A stretch of 64,000 nucleotides of DNA from Ensifer adhaerens (GTDB lineage: Bacteria; Pseudomonadota; Alphaproteobacteria; Rhizobiales; Rhizobiaceae), in the NCBI RefSeq assembly GCF_013283195.1, contig NZ_JABEKT010000002.1, positions 1,397,080 to 1,461,079 of the forward strand, read 5' to 3'. The position numbers and the translations under genes were made by a program. The notes below the pieces were generated by a model. The model worked only from the letters and a program-made list of their open reading frames with translations. It was not told where the DNA came from and searched no databases. The first letter of the stretch is position 1, and each line of letters starts with the position of its first letter. Below, one piece after another: positions 18,729 to 27,504 of this stretch.

Positions 18729-19517
18729 TCAATCGACCGGGCAAGGCCAATTGGTGGGCATTGTCAGCCCTTGCGGCAACTTGGTCGCGCTGTCGCCGCA
18801 TGTCAGGTTGATCTGTTCCTGCTCAAGCCCGGTCGCGGCCGACAGATCCACGCCTTCGATCCGCGTCAGGAACATGAAGGCATCGGTGAAATCGAGCGGG
18901 CCTTCAAAGGTAGAACCGCTGAAAGTGGCACGCGACAGATTGGCCATCGGGAAGCGCGTGCCCGTGATCACTGCTTTGTCGAAATTGGCGCGCCCGAGCT
19001 CGGCCTTCTCGAAGTCAGCTCCGGTCAACTTGGCGCCGCTGAAATTGGTTCGCTGCAGTTCGGAACTGTTGAAGGAGGCGCCCTCCGCCGAGATGCCGGC
19101 AAAACTGCTGCGGTAGGCTTCGACCTTGGCAAAATTCGCCTTGTCGGCCCTGGCTCCGGCCAGGGACGAGCGGACCAGCGTCGCCTTCTCCAGGTTTGCT
19201 GCCGTGAGATTGGCGCCCCTCAGATCCGTAAGCGTGAAGTCGGTGTTGGCCAGGTTGCCGCCTTCGAGATCGATGCCGCCGAGCATCAGCTGCTTCTTGT
19301 TGCAGTCGCTCCAGTCGGCCCCCGGCGCAGACGGTCCTTTGCAATTCGCCGCATAAGCGAGATCAGCCAGACCGAGCGTGAAAAGCAATGCAGACAGTCC
19401 GAGGATCGATCGCTTGCCATAAGCGCGAACAGAGCGCTTGAGCCCGGCCGTGCCGCCCCTCTCACCCTCTGCGGTTGCGACGAATGAACGATTGGGCTCT
19501 GATTGGGGGATATGCAT
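18729..19517 (-). CDS. Secreted or periplasmic pentapeptide-repeat protein
   Basis: 262 aa from the ATG at 19515-19517, with GGAG 7 nt upstream. It has a basic N-region, a hydrophobic segment (SILGLSALLFTLGLADLAYA) typical of a signal peptide, then NCKGPSAPGADWSDCNKK. Pentapeptide repeats of the A(D/N)LxX type follow (LEGGNLANTDFTLTDLRGAN and onward), giving a right-handed beta-helix. Four Cys remain after the signal, including NCKG, SDCNKK and a C-terminal LTCGD...WPCPVD pair, so disulfides are possible. Function unknown; such proteins often act by protein binding. Confidence 0.85.
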   Translation of the reverse strand: MHIPQSEPNRSFVATAEGERGGTAGLKRSVRAYGKRSILGLSALLFTLGLADLAYAANCKGPSAPGADWSDCNKKQLMLGGIDLEGGNLANTDFTLTDLRGANLTAANLEKATLVRSSLAGARADKANFAKVEAYRSSFAGISAEGASFNSSELQRTNFSGAKLTGADFEKAELGRANFDKAVITGTRFPMANLSRATFSGSTFEGPLDFTDAFMFLTRIEGVDLSAATGLEQEQINLTCGDSATKLPQGLTMPTNWPCPVD

Positions 19518-19763
19518 GGCGCTGCTCCGCGGTCCTTCGGCTGGACCGGTTCTGTTGCATTTCTCGTTTACGCACCTCGGCGGCGAAAACAACCGCTGCA
19601 GGAGGGCATCACAGCTTAAGCGTATGACATTGTTGCCCTTCGCGCAAATGACAGCCGCGCGATGTGGCAAACAAGATCTGATACATTCGATGCCGTCGCA
19701 GCAACCTTTGCGTCGAAGTCACCACTTGGTTGGCCGCGGTTGCTCGATCGTGAAGGCAGCGCC

Positions 19764-20150
19764 TCAGGCAGCGTTTACGCCAAACCAGGCAAGTGCTGCC
19801 ACAGCCAAGAGTGCAATCCAACCGGGATGCCGTCCCTTGGTGCCGACGAGAACGAGCAAGCCACCGCCGACGTTGGCAAAGACAATGGCCGTGACGACAG
19901 GCACAGTTGTTGAAGCAGCCTGGGGCGCAAAGGCGAGCTGCAGCAATATGCCGGCGAAAGCCCAGCCAAACACTGTTGCCAGACGCCACGTTGCCCAGAG
20001 TATCCCGATAGTCCGTTTCGCAAGCGGCGCTGGTGATGTCGCCGAAACGAAGCTGCCGTTGCGCAGAGGGCGAAAGATCATCACTTCTCCGAGGATGGAG
20101 TGGACCAGGCCAGTAACAAGGGTGAGCTGGCCAGCCGCAGCGAACATCAT
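19764..20150 (-). CDS. Small integral membrane protein of unknown function
   Basis: 128 aa from the ATG at 20148-20150, with GGAGG 10 nt upstream. Four hydrophobic helices are evident (MMFAAAGQLTLVTGLVHSIL; a WATWRLATVFGWAFAGILLQ region; a VVTAIVFANVGGGLLVLVG region; GWIALLAVAALAWFGV). It lacks recognisable catalytic motifs. It is divergent from the MocR regulator 226 bp away and may share its operator region. I do not recognise the family with certainty. Confidence 0.7.
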   Translation of the reverse strand: MMFAAAGQLTLVTGLVHSILGEVMIFRPLRNGSFVSATSPAPLAKRTIGILWATWRLATVFGWAFAGILLQLAFAPQAASTTVPVVTAIVFANVGGGLLVLVGTKGRHPGWIALLAVAALAWFGVNAA

Positions 20151-20334
20151 TTGCAGAATGCCTCCATGAAGGTGTCGCGTTTCCCGATGAGATACGCCAA
20201 ACGGTGGAGAGTATGGACGTTGCGTCAAGAGCCAACAATGAACGATTGATCGTCAAACAGCTGCTGCAAGCGGACGTCGGCGGCCAGCGACGATATGCCA
20301 TGCAGAACAGGATCAGAGCTTGCCTTACCGTTGA

Positions 20335-20357
20335 TATGCATGCAATATCCATACAAT
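20335..20357 (+). promoter_or_regulatory. Tandem operator-like repeats upstream of the MocR gene
   Basis: Two near-identical 12-mers, TATGCATGCAAT (20335-20346) and TATCCATACAAT (20346-20357), are repeated with an 11-bp period, one helical turn, 19 bp before the MocR start. Direct repeats of this kind are typical MocR/PdxR binding sites. A third copy, TATGCATACAAT, lies just downstream of the gene, ahead of the DUF983 gene. Autoregulation is inferred. Confidence 0.55.
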
Positions 20358-20375
20358 CTGTTTTGAGGTGATGCC

Positions 20376-21773
20376 ATGACTGTGGGTGCAACGGAGACGA
20401 CGTGGCTGCCGGCGATCCGGAAGGCTAATGGACCGCTCTATATCGCCATCGCCGACGCGATCGCCGTCGACATTGCCGAGGGGCGCCTGCCGGAGGGTAC
20501 ACGATTGCCGCCCCAGCGCGCACTCGCCGGCGCACTTGGCATCGACTTCACCACGGTTAGCCGCGCCTACAACGAGGCGCGCCACCGTGGATTGGTCGAG
20601 GGCCGCGTCGGGCAAGGCACTTATGTCAAAGCGCGACGGATGAAGGGCTTGCAGCCGGCAGCCGACGGCCTGGTCGACATGAGCATGAACCTGCCGCCGT
20701 TGTTCGACGATGCCGCACTGACGATGCGACTGTGGAGCGACATCGCCAGCCTGCAAGGCGAACACGGGCTCGATCTCTTGATGCGCTATCAGGCGGCAGG
20801 GGGCGCGCTGCACAACCGGGCCGTTGGCGCCACCTGGCTACGGCCGCGCCTTGGAAACGTCCCGGCCGAGCGGGTGCTGATCTGCGCGGGCGCGCAGAGC
20901 GCTCTGGTTGCCACAATCAGCAGCCTTGCCAAGCCCGGCGACACGATCGCGGCCGAGGCCATCGCCTATCCCGGCCTGCGGGCGCTCGCCGCGCACCTTG
21001 GGATCAAAGTCGTCGGTATCCCAATCGACGAAAATGGCATGATACCGGAAGAGCTTGAGGCAATCTGCGAATCCAAGAAATTAACAGCGCTCTACTGCAA
21101 TCCGACTCTCCATAACCCGACCACGGCAACATTGCCGGCGGCGCGGCGCAAGGCAATCGTCGCCATTGCACGCAACCATGGCGTCGCGATCATCGAGGAT
21201 GACGCCTATGGAGCTATACCGGTCGCCGGTCCACCACCATTGGCATCGCTTGCGCCTGATATCGTCTATCACATCGCGGGCCTTGCCAAGTGCCTGTCGC
21301 CCGCGCTCAGGATTGCCTATCTCGTCGTGCCGGATCGCCAGAGCGGCATCCGCCTCGAAGGTGCGATCCGCGCAACGAGCGGCATGGCGCCGCCCTTCAA
21401 TGGCGCCGTTGCGACGCGCTGGATCGAGGATGGCACGGCCGCCGAGGTCCTTGCCGCCATTCGCCGCGAGGTGACGATCCGGCAGGAAATGGTGTCGCGC
21501 CTGCTGCCGCGGGACATCGTGCAGACGGACCCCGAGGGCTTCCATTTGTGGCTGCATCTGCCGCCTCCGTGGACACGCGGCGACTTTGCCAACCGCCTCA
21601 GGGCATCGGGCATCAGCGTCGTTACCAGCGATGCGTTTGCAATCGGCTTGGCGCCGGAGGCTGTGCGCCTCGGCCTCGGCGCGGCACGAACGCACGAGGA
21701 GCTGCACCGCAGTCTGCTGGCGATCGCCGATCTGCTGCAGCAATCACCGGCCGCATCAAGCCTCGTCGTTTGA
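20376..21773 (+). CDS. MocR-family transcriptional regulator (GntR DNA-binding plus class I aminotransferase domain)
   Basis: 465 aa. The N-terminal GntR winged helix (about 15-85, with LPEGTRLPPQRALAGALGID and RGLVEGRVGQGTYV) is joined by a linker to a fold-type I aminotransferase domain (about 110-455). The PLP lysine is in HIAGLAKCLSPALRIAYLV, and YCNPTLHNPTTATLP and IIEDDAYG are the other cofactor contacts. MocR proteins bind PLP or a PLP-amino acid adduct and control vitamin B6, GABA, taurine or transport genes. It has GAGGTG upstream of the start. Tandem repeats in its promoter and a copy ahead of the next gene suggest its targets. Confidence 0.92.
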   Translation: MTVGATETTWLPAIRKANGPLYIAIADAIAVDIAEGRLPEGTRLPPQRALAGALGIDFTTVSRAYNEARHRGLVEGRVGQGTYVKARRMKGLQPAADGLVDMSMNLPPLFDDAALTMRLWSDIASLQGEHGLDLLMRYQAAGGALHNRAVGATWLRPRLGNVPAERVLICAGAQSALVATISSLAKPGDTIAAEAIAYPGLRALAAHLGIKVVGIPIDENGMIPEELEAICESKKLTALYCNPTLHNPTTATLPAARRKAIVAIARNHGVAIIEDDAYGAIPVAGPPPLASLAPDIVYHIAGLAKCLSPALRIAYLVVPDRQSGIRLEGAIRATSGMAPPFNGAVATRWIEDGTAAEVLAAIRREVTIRQEMVSRLLPRDIVQTDPEGFHLWLHLPPPWTRGDFANRLRASGISVVTSDAFAIGLAPEAVRLGLGAARTHEELHRSLLAIADLLQQSPAASSLVV

Positions 21774-21811
21774 AGGTATCGCAAGCAATCGGCGAAATTG
21801 TCGCAGCAATG

Positions 21812-21823
21812 TATGCATACAAT
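21812..21823 (+). promoter_or_regulatory. Third copy of the MocR operator-like motif, ahead of the DUF983 gene
   Basis: TATGCATACAAT differs by one base from each of the two tandem 12-mers upstream of the MocR gene. It includes the perfect palindrome GTATGCATAC and lies about 137 bp before the DUF983 start. It suggests that MocR also controls the downstream gene (inference). Confidence 0.4.
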
Positions 21824-21960
21824 AAATTGACAAATGCGGGTTTCAGGCGCCTTAATGCACGCAGGCCTGAGGCGGCACGGACCATTTGGCAGCCGCACCC
21901 GGGCAAATCGGCCGGCGCACCGGCAAAGCGCTGCGCCGCGGACGCCTGAAAGGAACGCAC

Positions 21961-22371
21961 ATGTCTTCGGACCACGACTGGCCTCCCATTCCTCCCATGC
22001 AGACGGGCTTGCGTGGCCGTTGTCCGCGTTGCGGCCAGGGACATCTGTTCGAAGGCTTCCTGAAGATGCGCAAGAAGTGCGAGGTCTGCGATCTCGATTA
22101 CAGCTTCGCGGACCCTGCCGACGGCCCCGCCTTCTTTGTCATCTGCTTCGGTTGCGTGCCGAGCGTGCTGCTCGGTGTCTGGCTGGAGGTGCAATACAGC
22201 GCACCTCTCTGGATGCACCTGCTGGTGACCGGACCGTTCATGTTGCTGACCTGCATTCCGCCGCTTCGACCATTGAAAGGCTGGCTGGTCTCAAGCCAGT
22301 TCTTCTACAAGGCGGAGGAAGGAAAGCTCGTGCGCAGACAGGTCGAGCCGCCGCTGGCACCAACGCAGTAG
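21961..22371 (+). CDS. DUF983 family membrane protein with zinc-ribbon-like Cys motifs
   Basis: 136 aa, with AAAGGA upstream of the ATG. N-terminal Cys motifs GRCPRCGQGHLFEGFLKM and KKCEVCDLDYSF form a rubredoxin- or zinc-ribbon-like knuckle, followed by two transmembrane helices (about 58-76 and 86-102) and a short tail. This is the DUF983 family, common in alphaproteobacteria and without an established function; some members sit near respiratory genes. It follows the MocR gene on the same strand after 187 bp that contain a MocR-like site. Confidence 0.88.
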   Translation: MSSDHDWPPIPPMQTGLRGRCPRCGQGHLFEGFLKMRKKCEVCDLDYSFADPADGPAFFVICFGCVPSVLLGVWLEVQYSAPLWMHLLVTGPFMLLTCIPPLRPLKGWLVSSQFFYKAEEGKLVRRQVEPPLAPTQ

Positions 22372-22606
22372 GCGTTGACTGCCGGGCATTCGGCTCCAAT
22401 TCGCCAGCCTCCTGGCCGGGCCGAATACCGACATGGCGCGGGCAATGCTCACGCCATGTTTCACTTGCCCCCAATCAGGCTGTGCAATGCCGCTTGGCCC
22501 TTTCAGGCTATGACCCGATTTCGCGGCGCTGGCTCTTCACCACGAAACGGCTTTGGCGGCATCCGAAGGTGCCGCGCACCCTTCCGCCCCGCCCCTCAAT
22601 CGCAAA

Positions 22607-23212
22607 TCACTGCACAGCCGGTGTCGGTTCGCCGAGCGAAAGCATCAGGCGGTTCGCCCAGTTGAAGAATGCGGCGCCGTGGATGACGTCGGCAATCTCA
22701 AGTTCGTCAAGGCCGGCGGCAGATAGGCGCTCGATATGATCGTCGCCAAAGGTGGGTGGCGTCGCCGTCAGCGCCACCGAGGCAGCAACGATCGCGTTCC
22801 AACGTTCGCCGAGATCGGTTTCAACACCTTCGTCCAGCAATTTCTGCACGTCGTCACCCCGCTTGGAATGATGCGAAGCGAAGCGCGAGTGCACGGACGC
22901 ACAGAAGATGCAGCCATTCGACCGTGATGCGGCCGTTGCCGCAAGCTCGCGCTCGGCGCGTGGCAGGCCAGTGCGGGTGTTGTAAAAGATATCCTTGTCC
23001 GTCTTCGTGCGGGCTTCGAGAACCGCAGGATCCCGAACGAGCAGGCGGAAATAGGGTGACTTGGCGCGCGACGCCTCCACGAGGCCGACAAGATGCGCCT
23101 CCGTAAGATCGTCTTCCGCAAGCGGTTCAAGCCAAGGTGTCCAGCCGATCTCGGCCTGTGTGAATGCCACTGGGCGACTTTCGATCGCGGGCGTGATGAT
23201 GTGGTCGGTCAT
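22607..23212 (-). CDS. Alkylhydroperoxidase-domain protein (AhpD-like, Avi_7169-type family)
   Basis: 201 aa from the ATG at 23210-23212, preceded by AAGGAG. It is an AhpD/carboxymuconolactone-decarboxylase fold with the redox motif SNGCIFCASVHSRFASHHS, a CxxC plus downstream His as in active AhpD peroxidases. It probably reduces an organic peroxide or handles a thiol adduct in the cytoplasm. It is the last gene of the transporter/luciferase-monooxygenase operon, 19 bp after the CMD gene. From memory it matches the family defined with Avi_7169, which co-occurs with the neighbouring genes; the substrate is unknown. Confidence 0.85.
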   Translation of the reverse strand: MTDHIITPAIESRPVAFTQAEIGWTPWLEPLAEDDLTEAHLVGLVEASRAKSPYFRLLVRDPAVLEARTKTDKDIFYNTRTGLPRAERELAATAASRSNGCIFCASVHSRFASHHSKRGDDVQKLLDEGVETDLGERWNAIVAASVALTATPPTFGDDHIERLSAAGLDELEIADVIHGAAFFNWANRLMLSLGEPTPAVQ

Positions 23213-23231
23213 GACAAACTCCTTATGAGGC

Positions 23232-23849
23232 TCAGGCGGCTGCGCGCCGGGCAGATGCGGCAAGCAGACCGAGGCCGGCGATCACGCGGATCTGGAACGC
23301 GACGAATGAAACGAGCTGCGACAGCGTCACGATGCCGTCAGTCGTCCAGCCCGCATCGAGGAGCGCCTGCAGAGCCTTGGGGCTTGCGTCGCGCAGGTGG
23401 AAGACGAGCAGATGGGTATGTTCGAGCGCTGCGGCGAGCTTTTCGCCAAGCGCGTCTCGGCCGGCGTCTGAGACGCGGTAGATGGGACCGGATGCGTCCT
23501 CAATGCTCAACGGACCGGCCGGGTATCGCCCGTATGGCCCGACGGCCTGGGCTGCGCCGATCTCGGCCTTCAACACCTCTACCAACCAGCGGTTCTTTTC
23601 GCTCTCCTCCAACGGACTGACATAAAATTCGAAGATGTCCGGTTGCCGGTGTAGTCCAGCAACGAAGCTGGCGATGGCCTGGCGCTCGACCAGCGAAACA
23701 TCGCTTAGAGTGGCGGGCTCGAAAAGAGCGAGGTAGCTCTTCTGCGCCTGCTCGCGCGTCTCCGGCCGCTGGGTGCGAATACGATCGAGCGATGAGCCCG
23801 GCTTGATGCCGGCGAGCAGGTCAATGATATCGGGTGTCGATGTGGTCAC
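23232..23849 (-). CDS. CMD-domain protein (Avi_7170-type family)
   Basis: 205 aa. The AhpD-like helical core is visible (SLVERQAIASFVAGLHRQPD, HTHLLVFHLRDASPKALQAL and TDGIVTLSQLVSFVAFQIRV), but the CxxC pair of active AhpD proteins is missing. It therefore resembles the carboxymuconolactone-decarboxylase-like family defined with Avi_7170. Encoded between the flavin monooxygenase and the CxxC-bearing paralogue, it may partner the latter as a non-redox subunit or act on the product of the monooxygenase. Function unknown. Confidence 0.8.
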   Translation of the reverse strand: MTTSTPDIIDLLAGIKPGSSLDRIRTQRPETREQAQKSYLALFEPATLSDVSLVERQAIASFVAGLHRQPDIFEFYVSPLEESEKNRWLVEVLKAEIGAAQAVGPYGRYPAGPLSIEDASGPIYRVSDAGRDALGEKLAAALEHTHLLVFHLRDASPKALQALLDAGWTTDGIVTLSQLVSFVAFQIRVIAGLGLLAASARRAAA

Positions 23850-23897
23850 GTGAAGTCTCCTTCCTTGAATTGAGCGACGCCGCTGGCGTCCAAACTG

Positions 23898-24944
23898 TCA
23901 GCCGACGGCTCCGAGCCGTCGGGGGGCAAATTTCTCTTCCTGTGCCCACCCGAGCGCCGGCGCGACCTTGCTCGCGATCAGCTCTATGGAGCGCAGGATC
24001 AGCGGGTGTGGCGGATCGATGGAGTGAACCTGGAAGACGAGGTCTGTGACCCGATCGAGTGTCGTATCCGCACGCAGGCTTTCGATCACGTCATCGGGTG
24101 TGCCCACATGGACGTCGAAGGCCGCGATCAGATCGGCGAGCGAGCTGCCCGTCGGCTTGTGACCTGATGCAATCAAGCGCTCCGCGCCACGGCGCAAACC
24201 GATCTCGGCCAAGCGCAACGCCTCGTCGCGGCTGTCAGCCACGAAGAGGCTGCGGGATCCCAGAATTTTTGGGGCGCGACCTGCCGGCAACGCCGCGAGA
24301 TAGGCATCTATGATCGGGTTCTGCAGTTCGCCGAGCGAGGCAGTCGGACGGTCGGCGGACCGAGGCTGGGTGCGCGACAGCATCAAGCCGTCGCCGGCGC
24401 GCCCTGCCCGCTCGCCGCCCGCGACAGAGAACGTCGCCTGCCAGATCCGGTCGAGAAGTTGCGGTGCAGTCGGATAAAGCTGGTCGCCGCCCGCAAGGCT
24501 GCGCCCGGCCCACGCGTCGAGAACGACTCGCAGGTGCCGGCTGAAAATATCGCCGCGCTCTGCACTCTCAAGGCCGAACGCCGTGAAGGACGACGGTGTG
24601 CCGCCGGTGCCGAAGCCGATCTCGACACGCCCGCAAGAGAGAAGGTCGAGGACCGCCGCGTCCTCGGCAACCCGGATCGGGTTTTCGAGTGGCAGGGTGA
24701 TGACGCCGGTGCCGAGCCGGATACGCGAGGTCTGCGCGGCGACATGCGCCAGGAAGACGAGCGGCGCCGGCAGGCCACCCTCGTCGGCATGGAAGTGATG
24801 CTGGGCCACCCAGGCGGTATCGAAGCCGAAACGCTCGGCGGTGGCGATCTGCTCTGCCGCATAGTGATAGCGCGCGCCGGCGGGGACGTCGTCGAGGAGA
24901 CGTGTAAAGAACCCGAGGCGCTTGCGTGGCGTCGTCTTTGTCAT
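23898..24944 (-). CDS. Luciferase-like FMN-dependent monooxygenase (KPN_01858-type family)
   Basis: 348 aa from the ATG with AGGA 6 nt upstream; another ATG lies 15 bp earlier. It is a bacterial-luciferase TIM barrel: the N-terminal GFFTRLLDDVPAGARYHY, AERFGFDTAWVAQHHFHADE, a RIRLGTGVITLPLENPIRVAEDAA flavin-binding segment and GRVEIGFGTGG are characteristic. Such enzymes use reduced FMN and oxygen to oxidise sulfonates, amines, thioethers or similar substrates, and need a separate flavin reductase, which is not found here. It lies downstream of a peptide-type ABC transporter, so the imported compound is the likely substrate. Confidence 0.88.
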   Translation of the reverse strand: MTKTTPRKRLGFFTRLLDDVPAGARYHYAAEQIATAERFGFDTAWVAQHHFHADEGGLPAPLVFLAHVAAQTSRIRLGTGVITLPLENPIRVAEDAAVLDLLSCGRVEIGFGTGGTPSSFTAFGLESAERGDIFSRHLRVVLDAWAGRSLAGGDQLYPTAPQLLDRIWQATFSVAGGERAGRAGDGLMLSRTQPRSADRPTASLGELQNPIIDAYLAALPAGRAPKILGSRSLFVADSRDEALRLAEIGLRRGAERLIASGHKPTGSSLADLIAAFDVHVGTPDDVIESLRADTTLDRVTDLVFQVHSIDPPHPLILRSIELIASKVAPALGWAQEEKFAPRRLGAVG

Positions 24945-24973
24945 TTTTTGTCCTGTCATTCATTCCCGCGTCG

Positions 24974-26623
24974 TCAGACGAGGGCTGCTCTTTTTTGTCC
25001 GGGGATAGCGTTGATGAGTTCGCGGGTGTAGTCGCTGCCCGGGCGCTCGAAGACGTCCTCGACCGTTCCGCCATCGACCAGCCGGCCGTCCTTCAGCACG
25101 GACACCGTGTCCGAGATCTGCCGCACGACTGCGAGGTCGTGGGACACGAACAGGTAGGTCAGCCCGAGATCGCGCTGGAGTTCATCGAGAAGATCGAGGA
25201 TGCGGGCCTGCACCGTCACATCGAGGGCGGAGACCGCTTCGTCGAGAACCACGACGTCAGGATCGAGCACCAGCGCGCGGGCGATCGCCACGCGTTGTCG
25301 CTGGCCGCCCGAAAGCGCATGCGGGCGCCGGTCAAGCGCGGTTTCAGGCAGACCGACGCGTCTGAGGATCGCCCTTACCTTTTCCTCGCGCGCTGGCCGG
25401 GCCAGCTTGGCAAAATTCAGGAGCGGTTCGGCAACGATGTCGAACACCGTCTGACGCGGATCGAGCGAGCCATACGGATTTTGATAGACCAGCTGGATCT
25501 TGCGTCGGAACTGGCGCAGCGTCTCCCCGCGAAGCGTCGAGAGATCGGTGCCATCGATCTCGATGCGACCCGCGGTCGGCTTCTGAAACCCGACAATCGC
25601 CCGGATGGTGGTGGTCTTGCCGGAGCCGGATTCGCCGACGATGGCATGGGTTGTGCCTCGACGGACCCGGAAGCTTAAGTCATCGACGGCACGAAACGAT
25701 TTGCCGTTACCATCCGTCCGCACGAAGTCCTGCACAAGGCCATCGACAATGATGACGTCATCGCCGGATGCCTGAGGCTTTTCGCGCGCGGTCGCCGGCG
25801 CTTTGCGCGCAACGGCCGAGAACGACGGCGCATCGGCCAACAGCTGTCGGGTGTAGGCAGACCGCGGTGCGGCAAGCACCACCTTGGTCGCTCCCGCTTC
25901 CTGAACACGCCCGTCTTGCAGGACGACGAGCCGGTCGGCGCGATCAGCGGCCACGCCGAGATCATGGGTTACGAGCAGGACCGACGTGCCGAATTCGGTA
26001 CGCAATTCGTCGATCAGGTCGAGGATGCGCTTCTGAACCGTGACGTCGAGCGCGCTTGTCGGTTCATCGGCGATGATGAGCTGCGGCTTCAACGCAACGG
26101 CGATCGCAATCAGCACGCGCTGGCGCATACCACCCGAAAGCTCGTGCGGATATTGTCGCGCCCGGAGTGCGGGCTCGCTCAACCCGACGCGCCCCAGAAG
26201 CGAAATCACCTGAGCCTCCAGGTCCCGACCGCTTGCGACACCATGGATTCGGAGGATTTCACCGACCTGCGCGCCGATCGTCTTGACGGGATTGAGCGAG
26301 CTTGCCGGATCCTGCGGCACCAGACTGATCTTTGCCCCACGCACCGCATCGAGTTGGCGATCCGACCAGCGCGCGATGTCCGTGCCGTTGAGCCTGATGC
26401 TGCCGCCATCGATGCGGCCATTGGCATGCAGCAGGCCGATGATCGACTGCGCCGTCGTTGTCTTGCCGGAGCCGGACTCGCCGACCAGCGCTACGACCTC
26501 ACCGGGATCGATCCGGAACGAGACGTCGTGCACGACGCGGCGATGCGCAACGCCGTCATGATAGCCGATCGACAGGTTCTCGACCTCGAGCACCGGCGGG
26601 TGGGGAACGTTGGAGCCGCTCAT
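24974..26623 (-). CDS. Dual-domain peptide/nickel-type ABC transporter ATPase
   Basis: 549 aa from the ATG at 26621-26623, overlapping the permease stop by 4 bp. Two complete ABC domains are fused, each with Walker A GESGSGKTTT, then LSGGMRQR (first) and LSGGQRQR (second) signatures, Walker B motifs ending DEPTSALD and DEAVSALD, and C-terminal oligopeptide-binding extensions. It corresponds to DppD plus DppF in one chain, as in YejF/GsiA. It powers uptake through the two permeases encoded upstream. The unit is complete: binding protein, two permeases, fused ATPase. Confidence 0.95.
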   Translation of the reverse strand: MSGSNVPHPPVLEVENLSIGYHDGVAHRRVVHDVSFRIDPGEVVALVGESGSGKTTTAQSIIGLLHANGRIDGGSIRLNGTDIARWSDRQLDAVRGAKISLVPQDPASSLNPVKTIGAQVGEILRIHGVASGRDLEAQVISLLGRVGLSEPALRARQYPHELSGGMRQRVLIAIAVALKPQLIIADEPTSALDVTVQKRILDLIDELRTEFGTSVLLVTHDLGVAADRADRLVVLQDGRVQEAGATKVVLAAPRSAYTRQLLADAPSFSAVARKAPATAREKPQASGDDVIIVDGLVQDFVRTDGNGKSFRAVDDLSFRVRRGTTHAIVGESGSGKTTTIRAIVGFQKPTAGRIEIDGTDLSTLRGETLRQFRRKIQLVYQNPYGSLDPRQTVFDIVAEPLLNFAKLARPAREEKVRAILRRVGLPETALDRRPHALSGGQRQRVAIARALVLDPDVVVLDEAVSALDVTVQARILDLLDELQRDLGLTYLFVSHDLAVVRQISDTVSVLKDGRLVDGGTVEDVFERPGSDYTRELINAIPGQKRAALV

Positions 26624-27504
26624 GCTGCCACCTTGCCGAAGGATTGGCTGACGCGGTTTGCAGCCAGAACCACCAGAACGACGATGACCCCGGGTGCCGT
26701 GGTCAGCCACCAGGCCGTCGAGATGTAGTTGCGGCCTTCGGCAATCAGCAAGCCCCACTCCGGCGTCGGTGGCGGAGCGCCATAGCCCAGGAACCCGAGC
26801 GTCGAGATCTGCAGGACGGCCGACCCGAACTGCAATGCCGCAATAGCCAGAACCGAGGTCAGGGAGTTCGGCAGCACGTGCCGCCAGAGGACCGCAGCGA
26901 ATGTGCCGCCGCTACCAAAAGCTGCCTCGACATAGTCGCTGCGCCGGACGCGAACGACCTCCGAACGCGACAGACGGGCAAAGCGCGCAACCGAGGTCAC
27001 GCCAACGGCAACGGCCGCATTGACCGTACCGAAGCCGAGCAGGATGATGATGCTGAGCGAAAGCATGAGCGGCGGTATCGACAGCAAGACATCGACGAGA
27101 CGCATGATCGCATCGTCAACCCGGCGCCGGACCGATCCTGCTATGACCCCAATGGTGGTGCCGACGACAAGACCGAGCGCCACAGCGACAAAAGCACCGG
27201 TCAGCGAATGCACCGCGCCGTAGACAATGCGGGCGTAAAGATCGCGCCCGAGCGCATCGGTACCAAGCAGATGGCTGGCATCGGGCCGGCGCAACTGTTC
27301 GCCACCGACCCCTTCGAGGGGATTGTAGCTGGTGAAAAGCCACGGAGCGACGGCCCAAAGGAAGGCGATGGCAAGAACCAGCCAGGACAATGCGAGGCCC
27401 ACTGGCAACCGTCGGACGAAATGGGGGAGCGAGAAGCGCCCGCCCGCCCGCTGTCCATGCCTAGACGCGATGGCGTCGTCCTGGATCGTATCGAACGTGG
27501 TCAT
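26620..27504 (-). CDS. Peptide/nickel-type ABC transporter permease (DppC-like)
   Basis: 294 aa from the ATG at 27502-27504, overlapping the preceding permease stop by 4 bp. It has an N-terminal OppC_N segment, LLGTDALGRDLYARIVYGA (family hallmark), about six membrane helices and the coupling loop EAAFGSGGTFAAVLWRHVLP. It forms the inner-membrane channel with the DppB-like partner. Longer upstream extensions overlap that partner and are not family-like. Confidence 0.94.
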   Translation of the reverse strand: MTTFDTIQDDAIASRHGQRAGGRFSLPHFVRRLPVGLALSWLVLAIAFLWAVAPWLFTSYNPLEGVGGEQLRRPDASHLLGTDALGRDLYARIVYGAVHSLTGAFVAVALGLVVGTTIGVIAGSVRRRVDDAIMRLVDVLLSIPPLMLSLSIIILLGFGTVNAAVAVGVTSVARFARLSRSEVVRVRRSDYVEAAFGSGGTFAAVLWRHVLPNSLTSVLAIAALQFGSAVLQISTLGFLGYGAPPPTPEWGLLIAEGRNYISTAWWLTTAPGVIVVLVVLAANRVSQSFGKVAA

